NCBI GenBank assembly: GCA_002792395.1
Contig: PFOG01000206.1
Coordinates: 1-8,963, forward strand
Direction of reading: 5' to 3'
DNA length: 8,963 bases
DNA from: Candidatus Portnoybacteria bacterium CG_4_10_14_0_2_um_filter_44_20
GTDB lineage: Bacteria > Patescibacteriota > Minisyncoccia > Portnoybacterales > GCA-002795985
Shown: positions 1-6,097 of the stretch, piece by piece
Numbering within the stretch: position 1 is the stretch's first letter
Layout of the letters: each line of letters begins with the position of its first letter
The notes under the pieces: generated by a model
Databases searched by the model: none
What the model was told of the DNA's origin: nothing
Seen by the model: the letters and a program-made list of their open reading frames with translations, nothing else
Made by a program: the position numbers and the translations under genes

Positions 1-108
1 CTTAATTGTGAGCGGGACGCTCACGCAAGCTACGCTTAATTGTGAGCGGGACGCTCACGCAAGCTTCGCTTAATTGTGAGCGGAACGCTCACGCAAGCTT
101 CGCTTAAT
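1..108. repeat. Tandem array of 34-bp hairpin units
   Basis: Three head-to-tail units lie at 1-34, 35-68 and 69-102, and a six-base start of a fourth (CTTAAT) at 103-108. Each unit holds the perfect inverted repeat GTGAGCG-N3-CGCTCAC. A second small inverted repeat, AAGC-N3-GCTT, spans each unit boundary. RNA or single-stranded DNA from the array could therefore fold into a chain of alternating 7-bp and 4-bp hairpins. The units differ at only two places: GGA becomes GAA in the third unit's loop, and TAC becomes TTC in the boundary loop. Both changes leave the stems intact. The array starts at the window edge, so it probably continues upstream. It has no spacers, so it is not CRISPR. Its role is unknown. 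Confidence 0.95.
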
Positions 109-193
109 AAAAGCAGAAAACTTTTAGAACATTGAAAAGGGAAAACTTATTTACTGAAAAAGAAACGCCCATTTTCTAAGACTAAGGGGGAAG

Positions 194-760
194 ATGATGT
201 ATGACGGCAACAGCCCGACATTACTACTGTTTGCTGACATTCCGAATGTAGGCGGCCGAGGCCTCGCAGACATCGAGAGAATTAACTGGTCAACCCTCAA
301 GCAAAAACTAGCGCCGGGTTGTCCCGTTCAACATTGTCGAGCATATTGCACCCTGCCCAAACAATATCTTTTCAAAGAGGCCTGGCCGGTTTATAAAAAT
401 CTGGTAGCCGATGGTTTTACGGTTGTTTGCGATCGCGAGGGATTCGGTAAAAGTAAGGACATCGATAATTTAATGATCACTGATCTCCTTGACGATACGC
501 ATGTCAACCTAGAGCCGCATAAAAAAACAATCCTGGTTATTATTTCCGGCGATGGAGATTTTGTAGCGCCGCTACGACTCCTCCGAAGTAGGACCGAAAG
601 AAAAGAAGCACGGCTCGAAGTATGGGTTGTAAGCTGGAAAAAACAATTGGCCAGAGTTTTAGAAGAAATATCCGACAAAGTGATATATTTAGACACTTTA
701 TTGAAATTTATCGATCCAATCGGATACGAACTTTCTAAAAAGAAAAAGCGCAACAAATAA
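194..760 (+). CDS. NYN-domain (LabA/DUF88-like, PIN-fold) putative ribonuclease
   Basis: The 188-residue product matches the NYN/LabA-like branch of the PIN nuclease fold. The conserved acidic residues are visible in the usual order: FADIPNV near the N-terminus (D15, N18), then KSKDIDN with D89/D91 and D97 in the middle, then the hallmark SGDGDF at 118-123 (D120, D122). In this family these residues hold metal ions for RNA cleavage. A short Lys/Arg-rich tail (from 182) could bind nucleic acid. Two consecutive ATG codons occur at 194 and 197. The purine-rich SD (AAGGGGG, 184-190) is 3 nt from the first and 6 nt from the second, so 197 may be the true start. The gene stands alone, convergent with the next one. 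The RNA target is unknown. The family call is firm; nuclease activity is inferred. Confidence 0.88.
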   Translation: MMYDGNSPTLLLFADIPNVGGRGLADIERINWSTLKQKLAPGCPVQHCRAYCTLPKQYLFKEAWPVYKNLVADGFTVVCDREGFGKSKDIDNLMITDLLDDTHVNLEPHKKTILVIISGDGDFVAPLRLLRSRTERKEARLEVWVVSWKKQLARVLEEISDKVIYLDTLLKFIDPIGYELSKKKKRNK

Positions 761-779
761 ACTCACGTTAAACCAAAAA

Positions 780-809
780 CCCTCGCCTTTTAAAAAGCGG
801 GGGCCTTTT
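780..809. terminator. Bidirectional rho-independent terminator
   Basis: CCCTCGC (780-786) pairs with GCGGGGG (797-803), with one G-T wobble. The stem can extend inward through CTTTT/AAAAA. The plus strand continues with CCTTTTAATTTT. On the minus strand the hairpin is followed by TTTTTGG. It sits between two convergent genes (ends at 760 and 831) and can serve both. Confidence 0.8.
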
Positions 810-830
810 AATTTTGTCCTTCTTATCCAA

Positions 831-1238
831 TTAGACCGTTCCTTGCCCCGTCCAAATGATACCCATGCCTGGAGCCGAAGTCGGAGTCGAAGAGCTGGTG
901 CACGGCTGCGACGCCGGACACTTTTCGCTTTGCGCCTTTTGCAAACTTTCTATCTGTTGTTGCAACTGGGCGTTTTGCTGCTGCAGGTCGGATGCTTGCG
1001 TCTTTAAATCATTAACTTGCTGAACTAAATTCTGGTTTGCGGTTTTTAACGCGCCAGTGTCTGAATTAAGTCTGTCATTTTCCTCCTGAAGCAAAGAATT
1101 AGATTGTTGCAAATCCTGGTTCTGTACTTCCAGATTCGCGACTTGACCGGCATATTGCCAATACAAAATACCCAAGGCGGCAATAAGCGCCACACAAACG
1201 ACGAACGCGCTAATAATTGCGACTTTGATAGTATCCAT
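831..1238 (-). CDS. Membrane-anchored coiled-coil protein, function unknown
   Basis: The 135-residue product has a short N-terminus and one hydrophobic helix (about residues 6-27). A long Gln/Asn/Leu-rich heptad segment follows (about 32-104, with repeated DLQQ, LQEEN and LQQQ), predicting a coiled coil. The tail is Ser/Pro/Thr-rich, with two Cys in CPASQPC and a glycine-rich end. The helix could be a single-pass anchor or an uncleaved signal, with the coiled coil outside the membrane; the direction is inferred. Low-complexity coiled coils of this kind occur in many unrelated proteins, so no family is named. No strong SD precedes the ATG at 1238. The 128-bp gap from the upstream gene suggests its own promoter. 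Confidence 0.75.
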   Translation of the reverse strand: MDTIKVAIISAFVVCVALIAALGILYWQYAGQVANLEVQNQDLQQSNSLLQEENDRLNSDTGALKTANQNLVQQVNDLKTQASDLQQQNAQLQQQIESLQKAQSEKCPASQPCTSSSTPTSAPGMGIIWTGQGTV

Positions 1239-1309
1239 AATGTTTCACTAATTAGATTAGTTTAACTCTGGCCAACACGACTTAGCCACTATTCTACTTT
1301 TACCATAAT

Positions 1310-1327
1310 CAAAACGGTTTTGCAAAA
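1310..1327. repeat. Two overlapping short palindromes between minus-strand genes
   Basis: CAAAACGGTTTTG (1310-1322; six-base arms around one base) overlaps the perfect palindrome TTTTGCAAAA (1318-1327). They lie in the 128-bp gap upstream of the coiled-coil gene. They could be an operator for that gene or a weak hairpin after the 1367-2005 gene. No U-tract follows, so a terminator is unlikely. A-T-rich palindromes also arise by chance. Confidence 0.35.
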
Positions 1328-1366
1328 TTTCCCCGGTGGATAAGTTTAAAACGCCAGTCTTTATAC

Positions 1367-2005
1367 TTACCACCCCACCCGGGTTTCCAGTTTATGGTTT
1401 AACGTTGAAAGCCAGGTACACAGATGCTTACGCAACGGATCATTCAATTTAGCCCCATAGAGCTCTCCAGAGATTCTACGGGGTTTCGCATTGCCGCGGG
1501 TTATATGGAGCAAACTGCCGATGGTCGTCGTTTCCACCCGAACCGCCGCGTCCTTGAATGCTTCGTTTTGGATGTCGCCGAGCGCGCTCCCAAGAAACAT
1601 CCGGCGGGTCGCGCTTTGTTCCTTTTTGTATTCATCCCAGCGCAGATAGATAAGTTTTTTCCAGATACCGGCGAACTTATCCCCAACACCGACCTCTTTC
1701 AGCCAATTGACAAAAAGATCGGGTATCCCCTCTTTTATATCGTGCCAGAATTGTTTTCGCTCGGGATCAATATCGGGCAAAAAATCATTGATCATCATCA
1801 ACAGCAAAATCAGGCCGGTTACAACCAGCTCGTTAAAAATTCTGTCTTGTTCGATCTGTTTCCGCTTTTCAAAATTAATCATCCGGCGAAATTGCTCGTC
1901 GGAGAAAACGCTAAAGGCCGAGCCACTAACCAGACGCACCAAAAATTCTCCCTCTTCTTCGGGTTTAATATGGTTTGAAAAAAGTTTGCGGAAGAAAAAA
2001 TTCAT
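1367..2005 (-). CDS. Hypothetical protein with one hydrophobic segment
   Basis: I do not recognise this 212-residue product. It starts with a basic, Phe-rich stretch (MNFFFRKLF), followed by an acidic patch and a charged amphipathic region. One strongly hydrophobic segment lies at about 58-76 (VVTGLILLLMMI). A Trp/Lys-rich middle (about 86-130) and a basic C-terminal half follow. This suggests a membrane-associated protein with soluble domains on either side. An antisense frame of similar length (1424-1978, plus) exists, but I prefer this strand because charged and hydrophobic residues fall in protein-like blocks and the orientation matches both neighbours. No good SD is seen upstream of the ATG. 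A weak TTTAAC-N17-TATAGT promoter candidate overlaps the terminator region at 2030-2060. Confidence 0.65.
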   Translation of the reverse strand: MNFFFRKLFSNHIKPEEEGEFLVRLVSGSAFSVFSDEQFRRMINFEKRKQIEQDRIFNELVVTGLILLLMMINDFLPDIDPERKQFWHDIKEGIPDLFVNWLKEVGVGDKFAGIWKKLIYLRWDEYKKEQSATRRMFLGSALGDIQNEAFKDAAVRVETTTIGSLLHITRGNAKPRRISGELYGAKLNDPLRKHLCTWLSTLNHKLETRVGW

Positions 2006-2037
2006 AAAATAACCGGTAACAACATAAATTAACTATA

Positions 2038-2071
2038 ACAAAAAAGCTCCTTGAGTTAAAGCTCGAGGAGC
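2038..2071 (-). terminator. Rho-independent terminator after the permease
   Basis: On the minus strand, GCTCCTCGAG (2071-2062) pairs with CTCAAGGAGC (2055-2046) around a six-base loop, with one mismatch or wobble. A run of T (TTTTTTT) follows. It begins 8 bases beyond the permease stop codon at 2080, so it is the native 3' end of that gene. Confidence 0.9.
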
Positions 2072-2079
2072 ATATGTTT

Positions 2080-3380
2080 TTAAGCGATATTCGAAGGATC
2101 ATCGCGCCTCTTTCCGTATGCGAAATATATCGCAATCCCGATCGCCACCCAGACCCCGAGTCGAATCCAGCTGGCGCTCGGTAAAGCGGCCATTTGAACC
2201 AAAGAGATCAAAGCGCCCGCAATGGGGATAAGCGGAACCAGTGGCGTTCTAAATGGCCTGGGTAAATCGGGCCTGGTACGCCGCAAAACAACTATCCCAA
2301 CACAGACGATCAGAAACGCCATCAACGTTCCGATCGAAACTAGCTCTCCTAAAACTCCGAGCGGAAAAAGTCCGGCAACCACCGCAGCAACCAAACCATT
2401 TAACAACGACGCGACATGGGGCGTTTTGAATTGAGGGTGTATCGCTACCAGTTTTTTCGGTAACAAGCCATCACTCGCCATTTTATATAAAATTCTCGGC
2501 TGACCTAGAAGTAAAACCAATATTCCTGAACTTAACCCCGCGATAATACCAATTTTAATAAATGGTTTTATCCAACAAAACGACGGGCCAGCCGCGTCGA
2601 TCGCGACAGCAACGGGATTGCCGACGTTCAAAGCCGTATAACTGACAAGACCGGTCATAACGCAGACCGTTAGGATATAAAGCACGGTCGCGATCGCCAG
2701 CGAACCCATAATCCCGACAGCCATATTTTTCTGCGGATTTCTAACTTCCTGCGAAGCCGATGAAACCACGTCAAATCCGATATAACAAAGAAATATCATC
2801 CCCGCTCCTCTCAAAATGCCGCTCCAACCGAAATGCCCAAACTCACCGGTGTTGGGCGGGATGAATGGATGCCAATTTTAGGGATTGATATACATCACGC
2901 CCACGCCGACAAACAACAGTATTACCAGAATTTTAATCGTGACAATCAAAAAATTAAATCTTGCCGATTCTTTTGTCCCGATAACAAGTAAAGTTGAAAG
3001 CGTTAAAATTATCAGCGCCGCCGGCAAGTTTATCAAGACTCCGGTTGTTTGCCACCCTTGATTTCCATAAACCAGCGGAGCTTGAGATAACGCGACCGGC
3101 AAAATAATTCCGATATCCTTTAGAAATCCGGTTAAATATTCAGACCAGCCGGAGGCGACAAGCGCCGCGCCAAACAAATATTTAAGAATCAGATTCCATC
3201 CGATTATCCAGCCGACAAATTTCCCCATTGAAAATCGCGCGTAAATATAGGCGCTGCCGGCCACCGGCATCATTGAGGCGAACTCCGCATAACAAAGTCC
3301 GGCGAAAGCGCAGGCAACACCGGAAATAAGAAACGACAAGATCAATCCCGGTCCGGCATATTGGGCAGCAGCCTGCGTTA
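2080..3380 (-). pseudogene. Degraded cationic amino acid transporter (APC superfamily, CAT/YfnA-like)
   Basis: Two pieces in the same frame make up one amino acid/polyamine permease of the CAT type. The upstream piece begins at AAAQYAGPG (about 3372) and carries the family stretches CYAEFASMMPVAGSAY and GWNLILKYLFGAA. It ends at YINP, followed by TAA (2878-2880). The downstream piece resumes at once with NWHPFIPPNTGEFGHFGW and continues with CYIGFDVVSSASQEVRNPQ to the stop at 2080. About 430 codons remain, against a usual 460-490 residues. The missing part is the N-terminus, including the first helix with the GIGAIIG-type substrate motif, normally just before the AAAQYAGP region. A single CAA-to-TAA or GAA-to-TAA change explains the stop, as this position is variable in the family. 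With both lesions, no working transporter is expected. Confidence 0.85.
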
Positions 3381-3909
3381 CAAATTGACCGACCAGCTTT
3401 ATGAACAACTGGATGCCATGTTCGACAACGGACAGGCGTCGCCGAAAAACGTAGCCGAGTTGCTTGTCAACCTCACGAAAGAGATCGTCTGCGACGAGGG
3501 TCTGGCTCAATGCCTGGAGGACGTTGACCTTCGCAAGGGGTCCCACTTCATGATGCTACAGGCCATCATCGTGCTTTTCCGCGCCTGCCTGGTCGAGAAT
3601 CCTCGCGCCAGCTACGATTTTCTCGGCAGTGTCTTTTACGCATTAGACCAAGAAGTTGAAGCGGCGGTAACGGACGCGGTCAACGCGGCCGTGGAAGGTG
3701 GTCTCGGCCGGATCAAGGCCGCCATCGGAGAAGCAACATTCAAGAATATAATCGAAGCGGAAACCAGGGCAGTTCTGGCGAGGTTTATGCCCCGGATTGG
3801 CCGGATCATTTTCTTCAATGCCATCGGCCGTGCCACTGAGGCGGCTATTAAGCGGGCCGACGAATTAGCGCTCGCCAAAATCCCGCTGCTGCCGCCATTC
3901 CGGCATTAA
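3361..3909 (+). CDS. Hypothetical protein, probably 5'-truncated (first gene of a two-gene unit)
   Basis: The frame encodes up to 183 codons of unrecognised, mostly helical, Ala-rich sequence. An N-terminal part reads LTDQLYEQLDAMFDN, followed by a segment with Cys (VCDEGLAQCLED), hydrophobic stretches (ALDQEVEAAVTDAV, RIGRIIFFNAIG) and an end at PPFRH. No credible start exists: the TTG at 3361 lies in what is still permease DNA on the other strand, and neither that TTG nor the ATG at 3418 has an SD. The true start was probably lost at the junction near 3370-3390. By hand count, 3421-3540 has 69 G/C in 120 bases, against 44 in 120 for 2881-3000. The next gene's SD overlaps this stop codon, supporting real coding and co-translation. 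No function is offered. Confidence 0.6.
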   Translation: MGSSLRYKLTDQLYEQLDAMFDNGQASPKNVAELLVNLTKEIVCDEGLAQCLEDVDLRKGSHFMMLQAIIVLFRACLVENPRASYDFLGSVFYALDQEVEAAVTDAVNAAVEGGLGRIKAAIGEATFKNIIEAETRAVLARFMPRIGRIIFFNAIGRATEAAIKRADELALAKIPLLPPFRH

Positions 3910-3914
3910 AGGAG
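3910..3914 (+). promoter_or_regulatory. Shine-Dalgarno site for the 3920 gene
   Basis: AGGAG starts in the base after the upstream TAA (3907-3909) and lies 5 nt before the ATG at 3920. It fixes that start and suggests coupled translation of the pair. Confidence 0.8.
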
Positions 3915-3919
3915 AGTTT

Positions 3920-4357
3920 ATGAGCAGGATAGTCGTTCCCCACGAAGACTTCTTAGCGGCTCGCGAGCGCCTCCAAGCGCGCAAAGCCCAGAAAGAAGCC
4001 AACGAAAGAGAACCGGGATGGGCGCTTTTTACCAAGATAATGCGCCTAGCCAAAGATGGCCACCTGCAAGAAAAAGCCGAAGATTTGGCCAAATACTTGG
4101 CCCACGTCCGACACTTCGATATCACCAAAGAAGAGCTGGACGACGACCGGCCATTCATTGAACAGATCATCTTCTGGCACCGGCGGCACCACAAAATCCA
4201 GGAACACGAATGCCAGTGCGGAGGCGGCTGTGGCGATTGCGAAACCAACATCCTGTTCAATAAAATCAAGGCCGCGGCGCTAGACGAAAGTTTTAGCCGC
4301 CACCAAGCAGTAACATTAATCCAGTGGCTGCGGGTCCTCTACAAGGTGGACATCTAG
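3920..4357 (+). CDS. Hypothetical protein with a Cys/His cluster
   Basis: I do not recognise this 145-residue protein. The N-terminal third is highly charged and likely helical (AARERLQARKAQKEANERE). A middle helical part reads HLQEKAEDLAKYLAHVRHFDITKEELDDD. Then comes a compact Cys/His cluster: H88, H90 and H91, H96, and C98, C100, C104 and C107, within HECQCGGGCGDC. The C-terminus is amphipathic and ends YKVDI. The four closely spaced Cys and nearby His suggest zinc binding or an iron-sulfur site, but the C-x-C-x3-C-x2-C spacing matches no family I can name. The gene starts 10 nt after the upstream stop, has a good SD, and is followed by a strong terminator, so the two genes form a unit. 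Confidence 0.75.
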   Translation: MSRIVVPHEDFLAARERLQARKAQKEANEREPGWALFTKIMRLAKDGHLQEKAEDLAKYLAHVRHFDITKEELDDDRPFIEQIIFWHRRHHKIQEHECQCGGGCGDCETNILFNKIKAAALDESFSRHQAVTLIQWLRVLYKVDI

Positions 4358-4379
4358 ACCGCACCCCCCAGCCAAAACA

Positions 4380-4410
4380 GGGGCGTCCGAAAAGGCGCTC
4401 CTTTCTTTTT
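4380..4410 (+). terminator. Rho-independent terminator of the plus-strand two-gene unit
   Basis: GGGGCG (4380-4385) pairs with CGCTCC (4396-4401) with one wobble. The stem extends through CC/GG, after one bulged T, to a GAAAA loop. TTTCTTTTT follows (4402-4410). It lies 22 bases after the stop at 4357. Confidence 0.8.
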
Positions 4411-4471
4411 GCGTAAATTAAAATAGAAAATACAGTAAGACTCATCACTATTGAACCCTTTTTTATAAATC

Positions 4472-4498
4472 AAAAACCGCCCGAAATTTCGCGGGCGG
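4472..4498 (-). terminator. Rho-independent terminator of the acid-CoA cluster
   Basis: CCGCCCG (4477-4483) and CGGGCGG (4492-4498) form a perfect 7-bp stem around AAATTTCG. On the minus strand the hairpin is followed by TTTTTGA. It lies 22 bases beyond the stop of the small gene at 4520. Confidence 0.9.
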
Positions 4499-4519
4499 CT
4501 ATAAGCATCTTTTTAAACT

Positions 4520-4783
4520 TTAGTACGGCGACGTAATTTTGTTGTTCAGACTAATGCGCTTGATTTCATGCAAAGCGCTTAATTGAACAATCTTCTCGAA
4601 AGACATAACACAATATATTAGATTGTTCAAAATATGCGGCGCGTAGCGCATCTCGCGCAATTTACTAATCACCTTGTCCGTGTCTTCTTCGGGAGAATAT
4701 ACACGGATAATTACATATATCCGCCGCTCTTTCGCTTTGATTTTTCTTTCGACATCTCGAGTAATTTTATTCCGGGTAGGCAT
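4520..4783 (-). CDS. Small predicted ferredoxin-like-fold protein overlapping the transporter gene
   Basis: From the ATG at 4783 the product is 87 residues (MPTRNKITRD to ITSPY). I chose this start because AGGAG lies 5 nt upstream; a longer frame to 4831 would run far into the transporter gene. The start lies 17 bp inside the end of the MFS gene, so translation is likely coupled. After a basic N-terminus the pattern reads as strand (RIYVIIRVYS), helix (EDTDKVISKLREMR), two strands (PHILNN, LIYCVMS), helix (EKIVQLSALHEI) and strand (KRISLNN). This beta-alpha-beta-beta-alpha-beta order suits a ferredoxin-like fold. The last part resembles peptidase-inhibitor I9/subtilisin propeptide domains (helix, then 'L-x3-H/P-x-I/V-x-x-I'). 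That likeness is by eye only. No protease is nearby. Its job is unknown. Confidence 0.7.
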   Translation of the reverse strand: MPTRNKITRDVERKIKAKERRIYVIIRVYSPEEDTDKVISKLREMRYAPHILNNLIYCVMSFEKIVQLSALHEIKRISLNNKITSPY

Positions 4784-6023
4784 CTTTTCTCCTATTTTCT
4801 TCTTTTGCGCACAGACTAAGCAGGGCGGCAATAAAGCACAGAACCATTGCTAGGATAAATGCGTAAAGGCAACTGCCAGTCCGGTCTAAAATTTTTCCGT
4901 TGATAATCGGGCCGATCAAGCCGCCAATTCCATAGGCGGTAAACATCGCGCCATAATTCGCCCCGAGATTTTTTATTCCGAAAGACTTGGCGGTTGCTGA
5001 TGGAAAGAGCGAGAAATTAGCCCCGAAGTTAAAACCCATCCAGGCGGAAACAACACCCAAGCCGGCCATTGACGGCTGATAGAAAATCGGAAGAAAATCC
5101 GGCCAAAAATTATACGGAGAAATCATGTTAACCAAGGCGCTGATCATCAGGGCCTGAGTGATAAACATGAAAAACAAAGTTTTCCGGAAACCGATTTTGT
5201 CCGATAACCAGCCAAGAGAAATTCTGCCGGCCGTATTGCCAAGCGCAAATATGGCGACAGCCGCACCCGCCATAACAGAGGTGATGCCAGGCAACCTCTC
5301 TCCAAAAGACTTTAAAATCCCGATATACATTAGTCCGGCGCTGGCGCCGCAGACAAACATTGTCCACAAAATCCAGAATTGCATCGTTTTAAACATTTCA
5401 CGCCGAGTCATTTCTTTTTTCATCACCACTTGCGGTTCTTCAATTTTTTCCGCCTCAGCGCCAACCGGAGGATTTTTAAAGACCATGGCAAGCGGAATAA
5501 CAACAGCAAGAAAGACAATTCCGAAAGCCGTAAAGGTTCCCAAAACGCCAACCTGCTGAATCAGGTGGGAAGATAGCTCGGCAATAATAATTGTTCCGCT
5601 ACCCATTCCGCCCACAATCAAACCTGTTATCAAACCCTTTCTTTCCGGAAACCATTTAATTCCGGTAGCAACGACGCTGATATACGCGAAACCGCTTCCG
5701 ATCCCGCTGATAATTCCGATTCCAGTTACGATAACTGCAAACGACCCTTGGCTCAAAAGACCTGCCAGAAGATATCCGCCGCCAAAAAGTAATCCGCCGA
5801 AAACAATGACCTTGCGCGGGCCGATCTTATCCTGCCATCTGCCGGCGAATAACACCGCTAAGGCGATAGCGGCCACGTTCAAAGAAAAAACTATCTGCGT
5901 CTGTGTGTTTGTGAATCCATACGCTATTTTGAGCGGATTAACGAAAACGCTCCAAGCGTACAAGGTGCCCAAACACAGCTGAATCAGCATCGCGGCGCCA
6001 AGAATCACCCAACGTCTGTTCAT
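4767..6023 (-). CDS. OFA-family MFS transporter (oxalate/formate antiporter-like)
   Basis: The 418-residue product is a twelve-helix major facilitator of the OFA family, which includes oxalate/formate exchangers and relatives handling other small carboxylates. Helix 1 carries the family pattern IQLCLGTLYAWSVF (14-27). The MFS loop motif appears after helix 2 (GRWQDKIGPRK, 61-71) and again in the second half (GRISLGWLSDKIGFRK, 266-281). The stretch FNFGANFSLFPSATAKSFG (331-349) is typical of the family. A charged central loop (about 186-212) joins the halves. AAGGAG lies 9 nt before the ATG. Its place after a CoA hydrolase/transferase gene suggests a short-chain monocarboxylate substrate, but sequence alone cannot identify it. 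A hairpin precedes the gene, and its end overlaps the next gene by 17 bp. Confidence 0.9.
   Translation of the reverse strand: MNRRWVILGAAMLIQLCLGTLYAWSVFVNPLKIAYGFTNTQTQIVFSLNVAAIALAVLFAGRWQDKIGPRKVIVFGGLLFGGGYLLAGLLSQGSFAVIVTGIGIISGIGSGFAYISVVATGIKWFPERKGLITGLIVGGMGSGTIIIAELSSHLIQQVGVLGTFTAFGIVFLAVVIPLAMVFKNPPVGAEAEKIEEPQVVMKKEMTRREMFKTMQFWILWTMFVCGASAGLMYIGILKSFGERLPGITSVMAGAAVAIFALGNTAGRISLGWLSDKIGFRKTLFFMFITQALMISALVNMISPYNFWPDFLPIFYQPSMAGLGVVSAWMGFNFGANFSLFPSATAKSFGIKNLGANYGAMFTAYGIGGLIGPIINGKILDRTGSCLYAFILAMVLCFIAALLSLCAKEENRRKDAYPE
4789..4793 (-). promoter_or_regulatory. Shine-Dalgarno site inside the MFS gene end region
   Basis: On the minus strand AGGAG lies 5 nt before the ATG at 4783 and inside the last codons of the transporter gene. 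It decides the start of the small downstream gene. Confidence 0.75.
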
Positions 6024-6040
6024 CTCCGATCGCTCCTTAC

Positions 6041-6089
6041 AAAAATTCCTCCCCTCCTCCCTCAGACAAAAAGGAGATTGGGGAGGAAT
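6041..6089 (-). terminator. Intercistronic hairpin, terminator or attenuator
   Basis: ATTCCTCCCC (6089-6080 on the minus strand) pairs perfectly with GGGGAGGAAT (6054-6045). An inner CTCC/GGAG pairing is possible, and TTTTTG follows. It fills most of the 74-bp gap between the CoA-transferase stop (6098) and the transporter start (6023). The SD of the transporter gene (6033-6038) lies just beyond the T-run. Partial termination would lower transporter expression relative to the upstream enzyme. The T-run is short, so leaky termination or a stability hairpin is as likely. Confidence 0.65.
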
Positions 6090-6097
6090 AGAATTTC

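Noticed and set aside
1..108. CRISPR array
   Set aside because: The 34-bp units are directly adjacent with no unique spacers, and no cas gene is in the window.
1335..1343. DnaA box (TTATCCACC on the minus strand)
   Set aside because: A single near-match with no cluster, no AT-rich unwinding region pattern and no replication gene nearby.
1424..1978. Plus-strand open frame of 184 codons
   Set aside because: It lies antisense to the preferred 1367-2005 gene, lacks a good ribosome site, and conflicts with neighbouring gene direction. Some doubt remains because neither frame has recognised homologs.
2878..2880. Programmed recoding of TAA
   Set aside because: There is no recoding element visible, and the same gene has also lost its N-terminus, which fits simple decay.
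3373..3546. Permease frame extension upstream of the junction (58 codons)
   Set aside because: It bears no likeness to the permease N-terminus and is antisense to the better supported plus-strand gene.
3865..4269. Minus-strand open frame over the Cys-cluster gene
   Set aside because: Its Ser/Arg/Trp-rich composition is typical of a shadow frame, and the plus-strand gene has an SD, coupling and a terminator.
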